A stretch of 64,000 bases of DNA from Polaribacter sp. IC073. GTDB lineage: Bacteria; Bacteroidota; Bacteroidia; Flavobacteriales; Flavobacteriaceae. Location: positions 62,001-126,000 of the forward strand of contig NZ_VORS01000007.1 of the NCBI RefSeq assembly GCF_007997075.1, written 5' to 3'. Positions 15,756 through 25,282 of the stretch are shown piece by piece. The position numbers and the translations under genes were made by a program. The notes below the pieces were generated by a model. It did not search any database, was not told where the DNA came from, and saw only the letters and a program-made list of their open reading frames with translations. Every line of letters begins with the position of its first letter. Positions within the stretch are counted from its first letter, which is position 1.

Positions 15756-17150
15756 ATGATTCAAAACGATACTATTATTGCTTTAGCGACTCCTTCTGGT
15801 GTTGGCGCAATTTCTGTAATTAGACTTTCTGGTGAAAATGCTATTTCTTTGGTGGATGCCAATTTTAAATCTATCAAAAAAAATAAAACCTTAAAAAACC
15901 AGAAAACCCATACCATTCATTTAGGTCATATTATAGAGCACAACATTCTTTTAGATGAAGTTCTGGTGTCTGTTTTTAAGAATCCGAATTCTTATACAGG
16001 AGAAAATGTTATTGAAATTTCTTGTCATGGTTCTAGTTTTATTCAGCAAGAAATTATTCAGTTATTTCTACAAAAAGGATGCAGAATGGCAGATAATGGT
16101 GAATTTACTATGCGTGCTTTTTTAAACGGAAAGATGGATTTGAGTCAGGCGGAAGCGGTTGCAGACGTAATTGCCTCTAATTCTGCTGCGAGTCATCAAA
16201 TGGCCATTCAGCAAATGCGTGGAGGAATTGCAAATGAATTGAAAGAATTACGTGCGCAATTATTAGATTTTGCTGCTTTAATTGAATTAGAGTTAGATTT
16301 TTCTGGTGAAGACGTAGAGTTTGCCGATAGAACAAAATTTAAAGAATTAGTGGCGAAAATCACTTTTGTTTTAAAACGATTAATAGATTCTTTTTCTTTT
16401 GGAAATGCCATGAAAAATGGAATTCCGGTTGCTATTATTGGGGAACCAAATGTTGGGAAATCAACCTTATTAAACACTCTTTTAAATGAAGAAAAAGCCA
16501 TTGTTTCTGATATTGCAGGAACCACAAGAGATGCCATTGAAGATGAAATTATTATTGATGGTGTTGCTTTTCGATTTATAGATACTGCAGGAATTAGAGA
16601 AACGGAAGATGTTATAGAAAGTATTGGTATTAAAAAAGCCTACGAAAAAGCAGACAACGCACAGTTGATTATTTTCTTAATTGATTCTAATAAATTTTCT
16701 CATTCTAGTGCAGATTTTTTGCAAGAGATTCAAACGATAAAAACTCGTTTTCCTACGAAACGATTATTAGTAGTCGCTAATAAAGTTGATACTTTATCTT
16801 GTCATGATACTTCTATCTTAGAGTCTGAAATTGATGATTTGATACTATTATCAGCAAAAAGCAAAGCAGGAATTGATGCTTTAAAAACGGAATTAACTTC
16901 GCTTGTTAATATTGGTGCTTTGAGTAATAATGAAACGATTGTGACCAATTCACGTCATTTTGAAGCTTTAAATAATGCGTTAATGGCAATTACCTCTGTT
17001 CAACAAGGAATCGATTTAGAAATTACTACCGATTTATTTTCTATAGATATTCGTGAATGTTTGCGTCATTTAGGTAATATTACCGGAGAGTATGATGTTG
17101 ACAAAGATATTTTGGGTCATATTTTCGGGAACTTTTGTATTGGGAAATAA
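15756..17150 (+). CDS. mnmE: tRNA uridine-5-carboxymethylaminomethyl GTPase MnmE
   Basis: MnmE works with MnmG to modify U34 of several tRNAs. The N-terminal folate-binding domain starts MIQNDTIIALATPSGVGAISVIRLSG. The inserted G domain has GEPNVGKS near residue 229, AGTTRD, DTAGIRETED and NKVD. The C-terminus ends FGNFCIGK, the conserved catalytic-cysteine tail. I chose the ATG at 15756 because it gives the normal family N-terminus; a start five codons earlier adds MYFCN, which is not typical. The length (464) is as expected. A frameshifted gene fragment begins only a few bases after the stop. Confidence 0.95.
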   Translation: MIQNDTIIALATPSGVGAISVIRLSGENAISLVDANFKSIKKNKTLKNQKTHTIHLGHIIEHNILLDEVLVSVFKNPNSYTGENVIEISCHGSSFIQQEIIQLFLQKGCRMADNGEFTMRAFLNGKMDLSQAEAVADVIASNSAASHQMAIQQMRGGIANELKELRAQLLDFAALIELELDFSGEDVEFADRTKFKELVAKITFVLKRLIDSFSFGNAMKNGIPVAIIGEPNVGKSTLLNTLLNEEKAIVSDIAGTTRDAIEDEIIIDGVAFRFIDTAGIRETEDVIESIGIKKAYEKADNAQLIIFLIDSNKFSHSSADFLQEIQTIKTRFPTKRLLVVANKVDTLSCHDTSILESEIDDLILLSAKSKAGIDALKTELTSLVNIGALSNNETIVTNSRHFEALNNALMAITSVQQGIDLEITTDLFSIDIRECLRHLGNITGEYDVDKDILGHIFGNFCIGK

Positions 17151-17153
17151 TAA

Positions 17154-17492
17154 AGGACGCCAAAGGAAGCTATTGAAAATACTATTTGGCATAAACAACA
17201 AGAAGAAAAATGCAAAAGAATTACAAAGGTTGAAAGATGAAGAACTATCTAAATTTGAATCTCTTTTCCTTACAGCAACTAGATGGCATAAATCTCAATA
17301 TATTAGGAATTATATTCAAGAATTTGAAGCTTTTATCATCAAATCAAACAATTTAAATACTAAGGAAAAAGAATGGATAGATTGGGCTAAAGAAAAAGCT
17401 GATTGGTATGACCCATTTATTGAAAAAAAATAGGCCTTTTAGAAGATATTAATAGAGATACTTTAAAAGAAAAAAGTCGCTATAGATATTAA
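17154..17492 (+). pseudogene. C-terminal remnant of a conserved hypothetical protein, two frameshifts
   Basis: Three frames must be joined to recover one protein. The first reads RTPKEAIENTIWHKQQEEK (17154 to about 17210). The second continues AKELQRLKDEELSKFESLFLTATRWHKSQYIRNYIQEFEA and on to KADWYDPFIEKK (to 17430). The third gives GLLEDINRDTLKEKSRYRY and a stop at 17492. I recall the joined pattern, with its WHK and ADWYDPF signatures, as the C-terminal region of a widespread hypothetical protein often found near mobile or accessory genes. The 5' part is missing, and a TAA precedes the first segment. Reading it as an independent 113-residue gene starting inside mnmE would be misleading. 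Confidence 0.65.
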
Positions 17493-17560
17493 ACCACAGC
17501 TAAAAAATATACTAATTTTTCTGACTTATATATTAAAACCTAATAACTCAAAATAAAATT

Positions 17561-17632
17561 TGGGCGATAAAAACAAAATTATAGCTCAAATTATCATTAT
17601 ATTTGAGCTATAAAAACCCTATTTATAGCTCA
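17561..17632 (+). promoter_or_regulatory. Array of four alternating half-sites before the Fic gene
   Basis: Half-sites alternate in direction: TGGGCGATA (17561-17569, degenerate), TATAGCTCA (17580-17588), TGAGCTATA (17604-17612) and TATAGCTCA (17624-17632, overlapping the start codon). The middle two extend to perfect 12-base arms, TATAGCTCAAAT and ATTTGAGCTATA, around 9 bases. Like-oriented half-sites are 43 and 44 bases apart. The overlap with the ATG suggests repression, plausibly by the DNA-binding C-terminus of the Fic protein itself. Confidence 0.65.
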
Positions 17633-18750
17633 TGGTATATAAAAATTGGAATTGGCTACACAAAGAATGGCCTAATTTTACTTATAAAAAAGAGACTCTT
17701 GAACAATTAGAAATGCAATTTTCTAAAAACTCAGGGCTCGTATTGGGTGCCATAAAACATATAGAAGGGGTCTCTAAAGATGATTTATTAGTAGAAATAC
17801 TTAGTGAAGAAGCTATAAAAACTTCAGAAATTGAAGGAGAAATTTTGAACAGAGAAAGTGTGCAATCTTCCATTAAAAAAAATCTTGGTTTTGCTACGGA
17901 CAAAAGAAAAATAGCACCTGCAGAACTTGGCATTTCTAAAATGATGGTCGATTTGTATCATAACTTCAATAAACCATTAAGTCATGATCTACTATTTGAT
18001 TGGCATAAAATGTTAACCAATGGTAGAAGAGATTTAGCAAATATTGGTAGCTATAGAACACACACAGATCCAATGCAAGTTATTTCTGGAAGATTGGATA
18101 GACCTATTATCCATTTTGAAGCCCCTCCATCGGACAAGGTACCTATTGAAATGGAACAATTTATTCTATGGTTCAATAAAGTTCATCATCCAAATAATAC
18201 AAATATATTACCACTTGCAAAAGCTAGCATTACGCATTTATATTTTGTCTGTATCCACCCTTTTGAAGATGGAAATGGAAGAATTGCTAGAGCATTAGCT
18301 GAAAAATCTATTGCCATCAGTTCTAAACAGCCTACATTAAGTTCATTATCGCATACCATAGAAGGTAATAGAAAAATGTATTACACATCACTTGAAATCA
18401 ACAATACAACATTAGAAATTACAAACTGGTTACAATACTTTAGTGAAACTATTTTAAATGCTCAAGAAAATACTTTAAAACGTGTAGATTTTATTGTAGA
18501 AAAAGCTAAGTTTTTTGAACGATATAAAAATCAATTAAACGAACGACAACATAAAGTGCTGTTAAGAATCTTTGAAGCTGGGCATACTGGTTTTATAGGC
18601 GGATTAAGTGCCGAAAAATACACCAAAATTGCTAAAATATCTGCTTCTACGGCTACAAGAGATTTAAAAGATATGGTGGATAAAGGAGTTTTAACAAAAA
18701 CAGGAACTTTAAAAAGCAGTCGTTATGAATTGAATATAAAAACCATTTAA
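17632..18750 (+). CDS. Fic-domain protein with inhibitory helix and winged-helix C-terminus
   Basis: Fic enzymes usually transfer AMP from ATP to a target protein hydroxyl. The catalytic loop HPFEDGNGRIAR is complete, with His near residue 209. An N-terminal inhibitory motif of the (S/T)xxxE(G/N) type is present at T64 to G69 (TSEIEG), so this is a self-inhibited class II Fic. The N-terminal part resembles the DUF4172 Fic partner domain. The last 75 residues (NERQHKVLLRIFE, then a SASTATRDLKDMVDKG helix) look like a winged helix. An array of palindromic half-sites overlaps the start codon, which suggests autoregulation. No separate antitoxin gene is adjacent. Confidence 0.9.
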   Translation: MVYKNWNWLHKEWPNFTYKKETLEQLEMQFSKNSGLVLGAIKHIEGVSKDDLLVEILSEEAIKTSEIEGEILNRESVQSSIKKNLGFATDKRKIAPAELGISKMMVDLYHNFNKPLSHDLLFDWHKMLTNGRRDLANIGSYRTHTDPMQVISGRLDRPIIHFEAPPSDKVPIEMEQFILWFNKVHHPNNTNILPLAKASITHLYFVCIHPFEDGNGRIARALAEKSIAISSKQPTLSSLSHTIEGNRKMYYTSLEINNTTLEITNWLQYFSETILNAQENTLKRVDFIVEKAKFFERYKNQLNERQHKVLLRIFEAGHTGFIGGLSAEKYTKIAKISASTATRDLKDMVDKGVLTKTGTLKSSRYELNIKTI

Positions 18751-19219
18751 TTTCATATTTGCTTTCCTTTAGTTGATTTCTCATTATCTGACAATTCTCA
18801 ACAAATACGACAGCGGCATTATTTATTCAAATAAGATATCTTATTATGAATCTTTAAATTCAGTTATGTAATATGACTGTCAAAGGGTTGCATTCTAAAT
18901 ATAAAAAAATCCTATATCCATAATTCGGAAATAATTTAGAAAAGAAACAGACAGAATATTACACTCAAATGAAAAACATTCTTCTAGTTTGAGATCAGGT
19001 GTGGTTTTTAATCCAAGAGATTTTAATGAGAGTTGATTTAAAACAAGTTTCGGATACGTTATTTGTTACATGAACTCCTGCACCAACCGTATTAAAACAT
19101 CAAAACCAATAAAAAATACTTTTAAAATGGAGAAATATACACCATTAATAAAAAATTGAAGAACCAAAGTGTTAAGAAAGCAGATAATCCTGTTTTAATG
19201 CTGATAAAAATATAACAAA
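18751..19219. other. Long gap without a recognisable gene
   Basis: About 470 bases between the Fic gene and the amylase block. Short open stretches exist on the plus strand, for example after ATGs at 18969 and 19070, but each is cut by stops within 10-30 codons and shows no known motif. It could be worn-out coding DNA. I see no promoter, RNA or repeat that I can defend. Confidence 0.5.
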
Positions 19220-20869
19220 TTATACTTTCTCTAATAAGACAATCTTAAATTCTGAATTTACACTTACTTTTCCGTCTTTCACTGCTACAACTTGAGAAGA
19301 ATAAAAATCACTCAACTTGTCACCATTATTAAAAATTGAAGAAACATCAAGCGTCTTCTCTCCTGCTGGTAATTTAATTCCAATAACTACTTTATCTTCA
19401 TTTCTAACTCTTGAAAAAATCAATCCGTTTTCATCTGAGATTAAAGCATGTCTTCCTGCGCCTACTGCCATGTGATTTGCTCTAAACTGACCTAATTTCT
19501 GCCAGTGAGCTAAAATCTTCTGAGTTTCTTCTTTAGTCTGAATTTCATCCCAATTCATAAAAGAACGCAACGTTGCATCACCAACAGTTCCTTCGATTGT
19601 TAAGTTTCTTGCAGATTCGTCTCCATAATAAACCTGAGCAGTTCCGGGTGTTAAAAACAACATGGTCGCTGTTTTGTATGACATTTTTCTTTCTTTATCA
19701 AAAGGTTGTCCGTCATCATGAGACGTCATATAATTTAAAATTCCGTAATTTTTTAATTCAGTATTTAAAATTGAATCATATTTGTAAAAAACAGCTTTTT
19801 CTTCCATTTGCTTCACATTCCATTTTAGTTCAAAATTGATCAAACTATTGAATGCTTTGTCAAAATAATTGACTTTTTTATCCCCAAAACTATAAGCTTT
19901 TCCGTTAGAGATCGCATAATTATACACCTCTCCAACCAAATAGAAACTATTATTATCTAACACTTTATCCACGTTATTTTTCTTGTAGGTTGCAAAAGCA
20001 ACATCACATTCAGCTTTAAATTCTTGCCAAACAAATTCTTCTGTATGTTTTACAGTATCCACTCTATAACCATCAATTCCGAATTCTGTAATATAATCTG
20101 TAAGCCATTTCATAATATAAAAACGAGGCGCTCTAGGGTGTCCTGTTCGTTCAAAAAAGGCCTCTAATTCTTTCAATTCTTGCGCATAACGTCCTTCTGC
20201 TTTCCACTTTGCAACCAATTGAGGAGGCAATGCGACCGCTTCGTTACTTTCCGTTTTAATATCTGGTAAATTTTTTACCAACGTACACGTAATCGTATTT
20301 TCGTAATTGTCATGAGAACACTCCGGACCAGTTCTTACCCAATCACTTGGCCAAACAGGGTCTTTATCTGTTACAGGACCTGTATGATTGATGACTGCAT
20401 CTAATAAAATACGAATTCCGTTTTTATGAGCAATTGTAACCAATTCTTTCAAATCTTCTTTTGTTCCAAAGTTAGGGTCAATACTAGTCCAATCTTTTGT
20501 CCAATAGCCATGATATCCATAAGAAACACCTGTTCCTTCATCTGTTTCTCCATGAACTTGCTCTACAACAGGCGTCATCCAAATGGCATTAATTCCCAAT
20601 TTTGTAAAATATCCTTCTTTAATTTTTTGAGTAACCCCTTTGATATCTCCTCCTTCAAAACCACGTAATTCTCCCGTTTCTTTGGTTCTCTCAAAATTGA
20701 TATCATTCGAAGTATCGCCATTATTAAAACGATCTGTTAACAAGAAATAGATATTTGCTCCTTCCCAAACAAACTCTTTTGCTTCCATTTTTGCTTCTTT
20801 TTTGGTTGATGTCTTTTCTTGACAACAAATTAAGCTTATTAAACTGATGATAAATATGATATTTTTCAT
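19220..20869 (-). CDS. GH13 alpha-amylase, lipoprotein, MalS-like
   Basis: A lipoprotein signal (MKNIIFIISLISLICCQ) leads into a GH13 catalytic barrel. The four conserved regions are present: DAVINH, GYRVDTVKH (nucleophile Asp), LVGEVYN (acid/base Glu) and MTSHDD. The start of the barrel (GANIYFLLTDRFNNGD, then GGDIKGVTQKI) and the loop HGETDEGTGVSYGYHGYWTKDWT resemble the periplasmic amylase MalS of enterobacteria. It probably releases maltodextrins from alpha-1,4-glucan at the cell surface or in the periplasm. It is the last gene of the minus-strand block and follows the next GH13 gene after 11 bases. Confidence 0.92.
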   Translation of the reverse strand: MKNIIFIISLISLICCQEKTSTKKEAKMEAKEFVWEGANIYFLLTDRFNNGDTSNDINFERTKETGELRGFEGGDIKGVTQKIKEGYFTKLGINAIWMTPVVEQVHGETDEGTGVSYGYHGYWTKDWTSIDPNFGTKEDLKELVTIAHKNGIRILLDAVINHTGPVTDKDPVWPSDWVRTGPECSHDNYENTITCTLVKNLPDIKTESNEAVALPPQLVAKWKAEGRYAQELKELEAFFERTGHPRAPRFYIMKWLTDYITEFGIDGYRVDTVKHTEEFVWQEFKAECDVAFATYKKNNVDKVLDNNSFYLVGEVYNYAISNGKAYSFGDKKVNYFDKAFNSLINFELKWNVKQMEEKAVFYKYDSILNTELKNYGILNYMTSHDDGQPFDKERKMSYKTATMLFLTPGTAQVYYGDESARNLTIEGTVGDATLRSFMNWDEIQTKEETQKILAHWQKLGQFRANHMAVGAGRHALISDENGLIFSRVRNEDKVVIGIKLPAGEKTLDVSSIFNNGDKLSDFYSSQVVAVKDGKVSVNSEFKIVLLEKV

Positions 20870-20880
20870 AATAGTACTTT

Positions 20881-22758
20881 TTACTTCTTAACTTTTAAAA
20901 TGAACGACTCTAAAGGTTGTAACTCAACTCTAAGTTTTGCTTGACCATTTTTAACATTTAACACGGTTGTATATTCTTTGTATAATTGATCTTCTAAATG
21001 ATATTCACCATCTTTAAAATTCCATTTTTTTATAATTTCTGAAGGTATTTTTAATTGAAAATCATATATTTCTTTATCATCAAAATTAGATATAATTATT
21101 AATTTTTCATTTTCTGAATAGCGAACAAAAGATAAAACTTTAGCATTATAATGCTCTGTATTTTTTCTATTATATCGATGAATATCTTCATATCCCCCCA
21201 TTAAAGCATCACTTTTAATCGTAAAATTTAACAAGCGTTTGTAAAAATCTCTTAATTCTAATTCTTCTTTGGTCGATTTTCCGCCATCAAAATTTTTATT
21301 GTTTACCCAACGTTGCAAAGCAGGAACTCCCACATAATCGAAAATTGAAGTTCTAGACGGCGTTCCAAAACCTGCGTTTTCAGAACCATCCTCACCAAAC
21401 TCTTGTCCGAAATAAACCATCGTTGGCGCTGTAGAGATTGTGGTAGAAACAACCATTGCAGGTTTTCCTTTTAAAGCATTTCCGGCAAATTCCGGACTTG
21501 CAATTCTTTGCTCATCATGATTCTCTAAAAAATGCAACATATGGTGCTCAATATCTTTTAAATCTTTTTGAATTGGCGGAATGTTATCTGTCAAACCCTT
21601 TCCTTGCATTACATTTTTAATCGTATCATACAACTGAACTTTATCATACAAATAATCCATTTTTCCTTTTTTGATATACGCTCTATACATTTTAGGATTG
21701 TACACCTCAGCCAATAAAAAAGCAGCTGGATTTTCCATTTTTATGGACGAATTCATAAAACTCCAAAATTCCACAGGCACCATTTCTGCCATGTCATATC
21801 TAAAACCATCTACTCCTTTTTCGATCCAATACAACGCAATATCTCTAAATTTAATCCAAGAATTTGGCACTATTTTATCTTGCCAAAAAGCAAAATGTTT
21901 TTTATAATCTTCATTTTCAAAACCTACAGGTAATTCATCAAAGTCCTTTTTTCCTTCAGGAGAAACCCCATAATTCACTTTTACAGTTTCATACCAATCA
22001 TAAAAACCTGGCTTTGGAGAACGTGAACCATTTCCAGTCCATTTAGACGGATTCTCATTAAATTTACCATCAGATAAAGGATTCTTTTCTCCTCCTAAAG
22101 GCAAATAATCATTTAAAAAATCTGGAACTTGAAAAGCTTTATTAGGTGTATAATAAAAATTATTATTTACAGCATACACAACAGAAGTATTATCATCTGT
22201 ACCAAAATCTTTAGTTCCTTCCGGATTTGTTAAACTTTGGTAATTTCTTGCAACGTGATTTGGCACAATATCAATAAGTACTTTCAAATGGTTTTTATGA
22301 GAACGTTCTATTAAAGCCTCAAACTCTTCTAATCTCTTTTCAACATTTACTGCCAAATCCGGATTCACATTGTAATAATCTTTAACCGCATACGGCGATC
22401 CTGCTCTCCCCTTTACAACATCAGGATCATCATTTGAAATACCAAATTCGGTATAATCACGAATTACATCATGATGCGGAACACCTGTGTACCAAATATG
22501 AGTAACTCCTAAACCTTTAATTTCAGTTAATGCTTTGTCTGTAAAATCGTTAAATTTACCAACACCATTTTCTTCAATAGTTCCCCAAGGCTTATTTGTG
22601 GTATTTGTATTCCCAAACAAACGTGTAAACACCTGATAAACAACTATTTTTTTCTTTGACGTTGAAATCTCCATTTTATTTTTTGATGTTTTTTCTGCTG
22701 AACAACCAATTAATATTGATAAAATTAAAACAGGTAAAATGCGGTATACTTTTCTCAT
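20881..22758 (-). CDS. GH13 alpha-amylase-family enzyme, lipoprotein
   Basis: The signal MRKVYRILPVLILSILIGCS ends in a lipobox. The GH13 regions are complete: DIVPNH, GFRYDMAEM (nucleophile), LLAEVYNP (acid/base) and LENHDEQR. A long insertion between the first two regions (KAFQVPDFLNDYLPLGGEKN and following) and a C-terminal beta domain separate it from its neighbour, so the two GH13 genes are not recent copies. Its specificity (alpha-1,4 hydrolase, transferase or branching-point action) cannot be read from sequence. It sits in the minus-strand block 9 bases after the GH31 gene. Confidence 0.9.
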   Translation of the reverse strand: MRKVYRILPVLILSILIGCSAEKTSKNKMEISTSKKKIVVYQVFTRLFGNTNTTNKPWGTIEENGVGKFNDFTDKALTEIKGLGVTHIWYTGVPHHDVIRDYTEFGISNDDPDVVKGRAGSPYAVKDYYNVNPDLAVNVEKRLEEFEALIERSHKNHLKVLIDIVPNHVARNYQSLTNPEGTKDFGTDDNTSVVYAVNNNFYYTPNKAFQVPDFLNDYLPLGGEKNPLSDGKFNENPSKWTGNGSRSPKPGFYDWYETVKVNYGVSPEGKKDFDELPVGFENEDYKKHFAFWQDKIVPNSWIKFRDIALYWIEKGVDGFRYDMAEMVPVEFWSFMNSSIKMENPAAFLLAEVYNPKMYRAYIKKGKMDYLYDKVQLYDTIKNVMQGKGLTDNIPPIQKDLKDIEHHMLHFLENHDEQRIASPEFAGNALKGKPAMVVSTTISTAPTMVYFGQEFGEDGSENAGFGTPSRTSIFDYVGVPALQRWVNNKNFDGGKSTKEELELRDFYKRLLNFTIKSDALMGGYEDIHRYNRKNTEHYNAKVLSFVRYSENEKLIIISNFDDKEIYDFQLKIPSEIIKKWNFKDGEYHLEDQLYKEYTTVLNVKNGQAKLRVELQPLESFILKVKK

Positions 22759-22767
22759 AATTGGTCT

Positions 22768-25191
22768 TTATTTTAATGATACTTTCACTGTTATTTTATC
22801 TTTTACATTCCATTTAAAGGGAATTCTAAGTATCTTTTTCTCTGATAAAATGCGTTTTCTTTTCCCATCAACCTTTACCTTTTCAGGATTCCAATTCATG
22901 TTGTGAATTACCAGAGTAATCTCTTTATTTTCTGCCTTCCAATGCTTTCCAAATTTAGCTTCAAAATCAATTTTTAAGAAACGTTTTGTAATTTCAGCTT
23001 CAAATGCTAGTATTTCAGACTTCCCTTTTTCGAAAGCTTGCGAAAGTAACCCGTTATCATTATACATTTTTCGTCTACTTTCCTTTGTAGAAGCATCAAA
23101 ATAATAATGAATTTCTAAATGATTACCATCATAATTATCTGTTGTTTGCACCAATTTTGTCATCGGAATAAAAGAACCACCTCTTACATAAGTAGGTATT
23201 GAATTTTCTTTAACTTGTATTATTTTCGTTTGTCCCCCTTCAACTTTTTCGTCCGTATAAAAATTAAACCAATTCCCCGTTTTGGGAAAATAAATTGCTT
23301 TCGTTTTTACTGAATCTTTTAAAATTGGCGTGATCAAAAAATCTTTCCCCCAAAAATAGGTCGTTGAATTACTCATTAATTTATCGTTATCTTCTTCAAA
23401 GAAAATAGGACGCATTAATGGCGTTCCTTTTTGATTGTTTTCGAATGCTAAATTGTAATTATAAGGCAATAATTTATAGCGTAATTCTATCGATTTTTTT
23501 GCTTGTTTTTTTGCTTTTTCACTTCTATAAACAGGCTCGCTTGGTACATCTTCTTGTGCATGAGGTCTAAATATTGGTTGAAAAACACCATACTGCAACC
23601 AACGTGTGTATAAATTATCATCTAAATTAGCGCCTGCAAATCCGCCTAAATCAGAGTGCATATACCCCAAACCTTGCATGCCCATTTGTAAGGCAATTTC
23701 TGGTTGTGATTGCAAACCGCCCCAAGTTCTATTAACGTCTCCAGACCAAGGTATCATACCGAATCTTTGCGAACCCGCTGCACCAGCACGCATTAAGATA
23801 AAAGGCCTTTCATTTGAAAATTCTTTTGTATATCCTTCAAAAATTAAGCGCGCCCAATCGTGCCCATATATATTATGGATTTCATCTGCTTTTTTATTCT
23901 TAAAATTCACCCAAGAAGGCAACACTTCTGGCTCTCCTAAATCTCCCCAAAGTCCTTTTGCCCCAAGATTAATTAGTCCTTTATAAATATTCCAAAACCA
24001 CTCCTTTCCTGTTGTTTTGTAAATATCTACAATACCTGTATTTCCGAAATAGAAATCATATTTTGCAGCGTTTCCAATAGAATCTGTCGCTAAAACTTCT
24101 TTCTCTACTGCTTCGTTCCATTTTTTAGAATTCGAGACTATAAAAGGCTCAGTAATTAAAACGGTTTTAACTCCTTTGTCTTTTAAACGCCCAATCATTC
24201 CTTTCATATCAGGAAAAGAATCTTTGTCAACTTCTAAATTCCCCATCGTTCCTTTCACCGTTTTACCAAACCAATACAAATCTAAAATAATAGCATCTAC
24301 AGGAATTTCTTCCTCCTGAAACTTTGCAATTGTAGCTTCCGTTTCTTTCTGAGAATGATACCCAAATCTGCTGGAAAAATTACCGAAAGTCCATCTAGGT
24401 GGCAAAGGTTGCTTTCCTGTTAAGTCTGTATAATTATTTACCAAATCTAACCAAGAATCACCAACAATAACTTGATACGTTTTACGACCAGAAATAGTTT
24501 CATAGGTTAAAGAGTTATCCTTTTTACTATCTAAATCTAGATATCCTATTGGGGCATTGTCAAAATGAAGCATGTATTTTTTGGAAGAAATTACAATTGG
24601 TAAAGTAAAATTCATCAATTCTGCATGTGCTTCGTAACCATATTGTGCTCTGTTATATAAAGCTAAACGATTTCCTCTTCTATTCATTCCTAAAGCCCTT
24701 GCTCCTGCCCCGTACAAAACCTCATCTGATGTTAAATTGAATGCTATTTTCTCTGTTTCTTCAGTTACAATATTTCCTTTAACGAGTTCTAAAGGAATAT
24801 GCTTAGACTTAAAATACCCTTGTTTTTCTGAAGTAATTTCTGCTCCTTTATAGAAGTAAGAGATTTTAAAAGGTTTTTTTTGAATTTTTACTACTATTCC
24901 TTTTGAAGTATAATCTACAGAATTCAATGTTTCATTAAATTTAATATCTATTGCATTTGGTTCTAAAACTACCGCGTGAGAATTCACGTTAAACGTTTCT
25001 CCATTCGGAATGAAAGACGTTTCTATAATTTTAGAATTGTAGAATTTAATTTGATAAGCGCCATCATTTACTTCAATATTTAAGACCTCATTACTTTGTA
25101 AAGAAGCATTTTTAAAAATTCTATTTGAATTTTGTGCAAAGGATAACGTTGAAATGAAAAGGAATAAAAATAATATTTTGGTATTCTTCAT
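22768..25191 (-). CDS. GH31 alpha-glucosidase or 4-alpha-glucosyltransferase
   Basis: A cleaved signal peptide (MKNTKILFLFLFISTLSFAQ) exports this 807-residue GH31 enzyme. The nucleophile lies in GLWGDLGEPE at D417 and the acid/base in WSGDVNRTW at D485. The stretch LYWFGKTVKGTMGNLEVDKDSFPDMKGMI resembles the Cellvibrio oligosaccharide 4-alpha-D-glucosyltransferase type, whose catalytic residues lie at similar positions. It may therefore remodel short maltodextrins rather than simply cut glucose from the end. It lies in the middle of the minus-strand alpha-glucan block. Confidence 0.92.
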   Translation of the reverse strand: MKNTKILFLFLFISTLSFAQNSNRIFKNASLQSNEVLNIEVNDGAYQIKFYNSKIIETSFIPNGETFNVNSHAVVLEPNAIDIKFNETLNSVDYTSKGIVVKIQKKPFKISYFYKGAEITSEKQGYFKSKHIPLELVKGNIVTEETEKIAFNLTSDEVLYGAGARALGMNRRGNRLALYNRAQYGYEAHAELMNFTLPIVISSKKYMLHFDNAPIGYLDLDSKKDNSLTYETISGRKTYQVIVGDSWLDLVNNYTDLTGKQPLPPRWTFGNFSSRFGYHSQKETEATIAKFQEEEIPVDAIILDLYWFGKTVKGTMGNLEVDKDSFPDMKGMIGRLKDKGVKTVLITEPFIVSNSKKWNEAVEKEVLATDSIGNAAKYDFYFGNTGIVDIYKTTGKEWFWNIYKGLINLGAKGLWGDLGEPEVLPSWVNFKNKKADEIHNIYGHDWARLIFEGYTKEFSNERPFILMRAGAAGSQRFGMIPWSGDVNRTWGGLQSQPEIALQMGMQGLGYMHSDLGGFAGANLDDNLYTRWLQYGVFQPIFRPHAQEDVPSEPVYRSEKAKKQAKKSIELRYKLLPYNYNLAFENNQKGTPLMRPIFFEEDNDKLMSNSTTYFWGKDFLITPILKDSVKTKAIYFPKTGNWFNFYTDEKVEGGQTKIIQVKENSIPTYVRGGSFIPMTKLVQTTDNYDGNHLEIHYYFDASTKESRRKMYNDNGLLSQAFEKGKSEILAFEAEITKRFLKIDFEAKFGKHWKAENKEITLVIHNMNWNPEKVKVDGKRKRILSEKKILRIPFKWNVKDKITVKVSLK

Positions 25192-25282
25192 ATTAAGTAT
25201 TAAAGTGTTCTCGATACAATTCTAATAAAAAACCAGTGTCATTCGAACTGATAGACGGTTATAAAAAGGATTCGGTTTTAAC

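Noticed and set aside
17092-17433. Independent 113-residue gene overlapping the end of mnmE
   Set aside because: Its first 35 codons are mnmE read in another frame, and homology continues in different frames on both sides, which indicates a broken fragment.
17580-17612. Rho-independent terminator
   Set aside because: The inverted repeat has an AT-rich stem, a 9-base spacer, no T run, and repeats the half-site found over the Fic start codon; an operator fits better.
23606-23986. Plus-strand reading frame of 126 codons
   Set aside because: Antisense to the catalytic part of the GH31 gene, which is fully conserved on the other strand.
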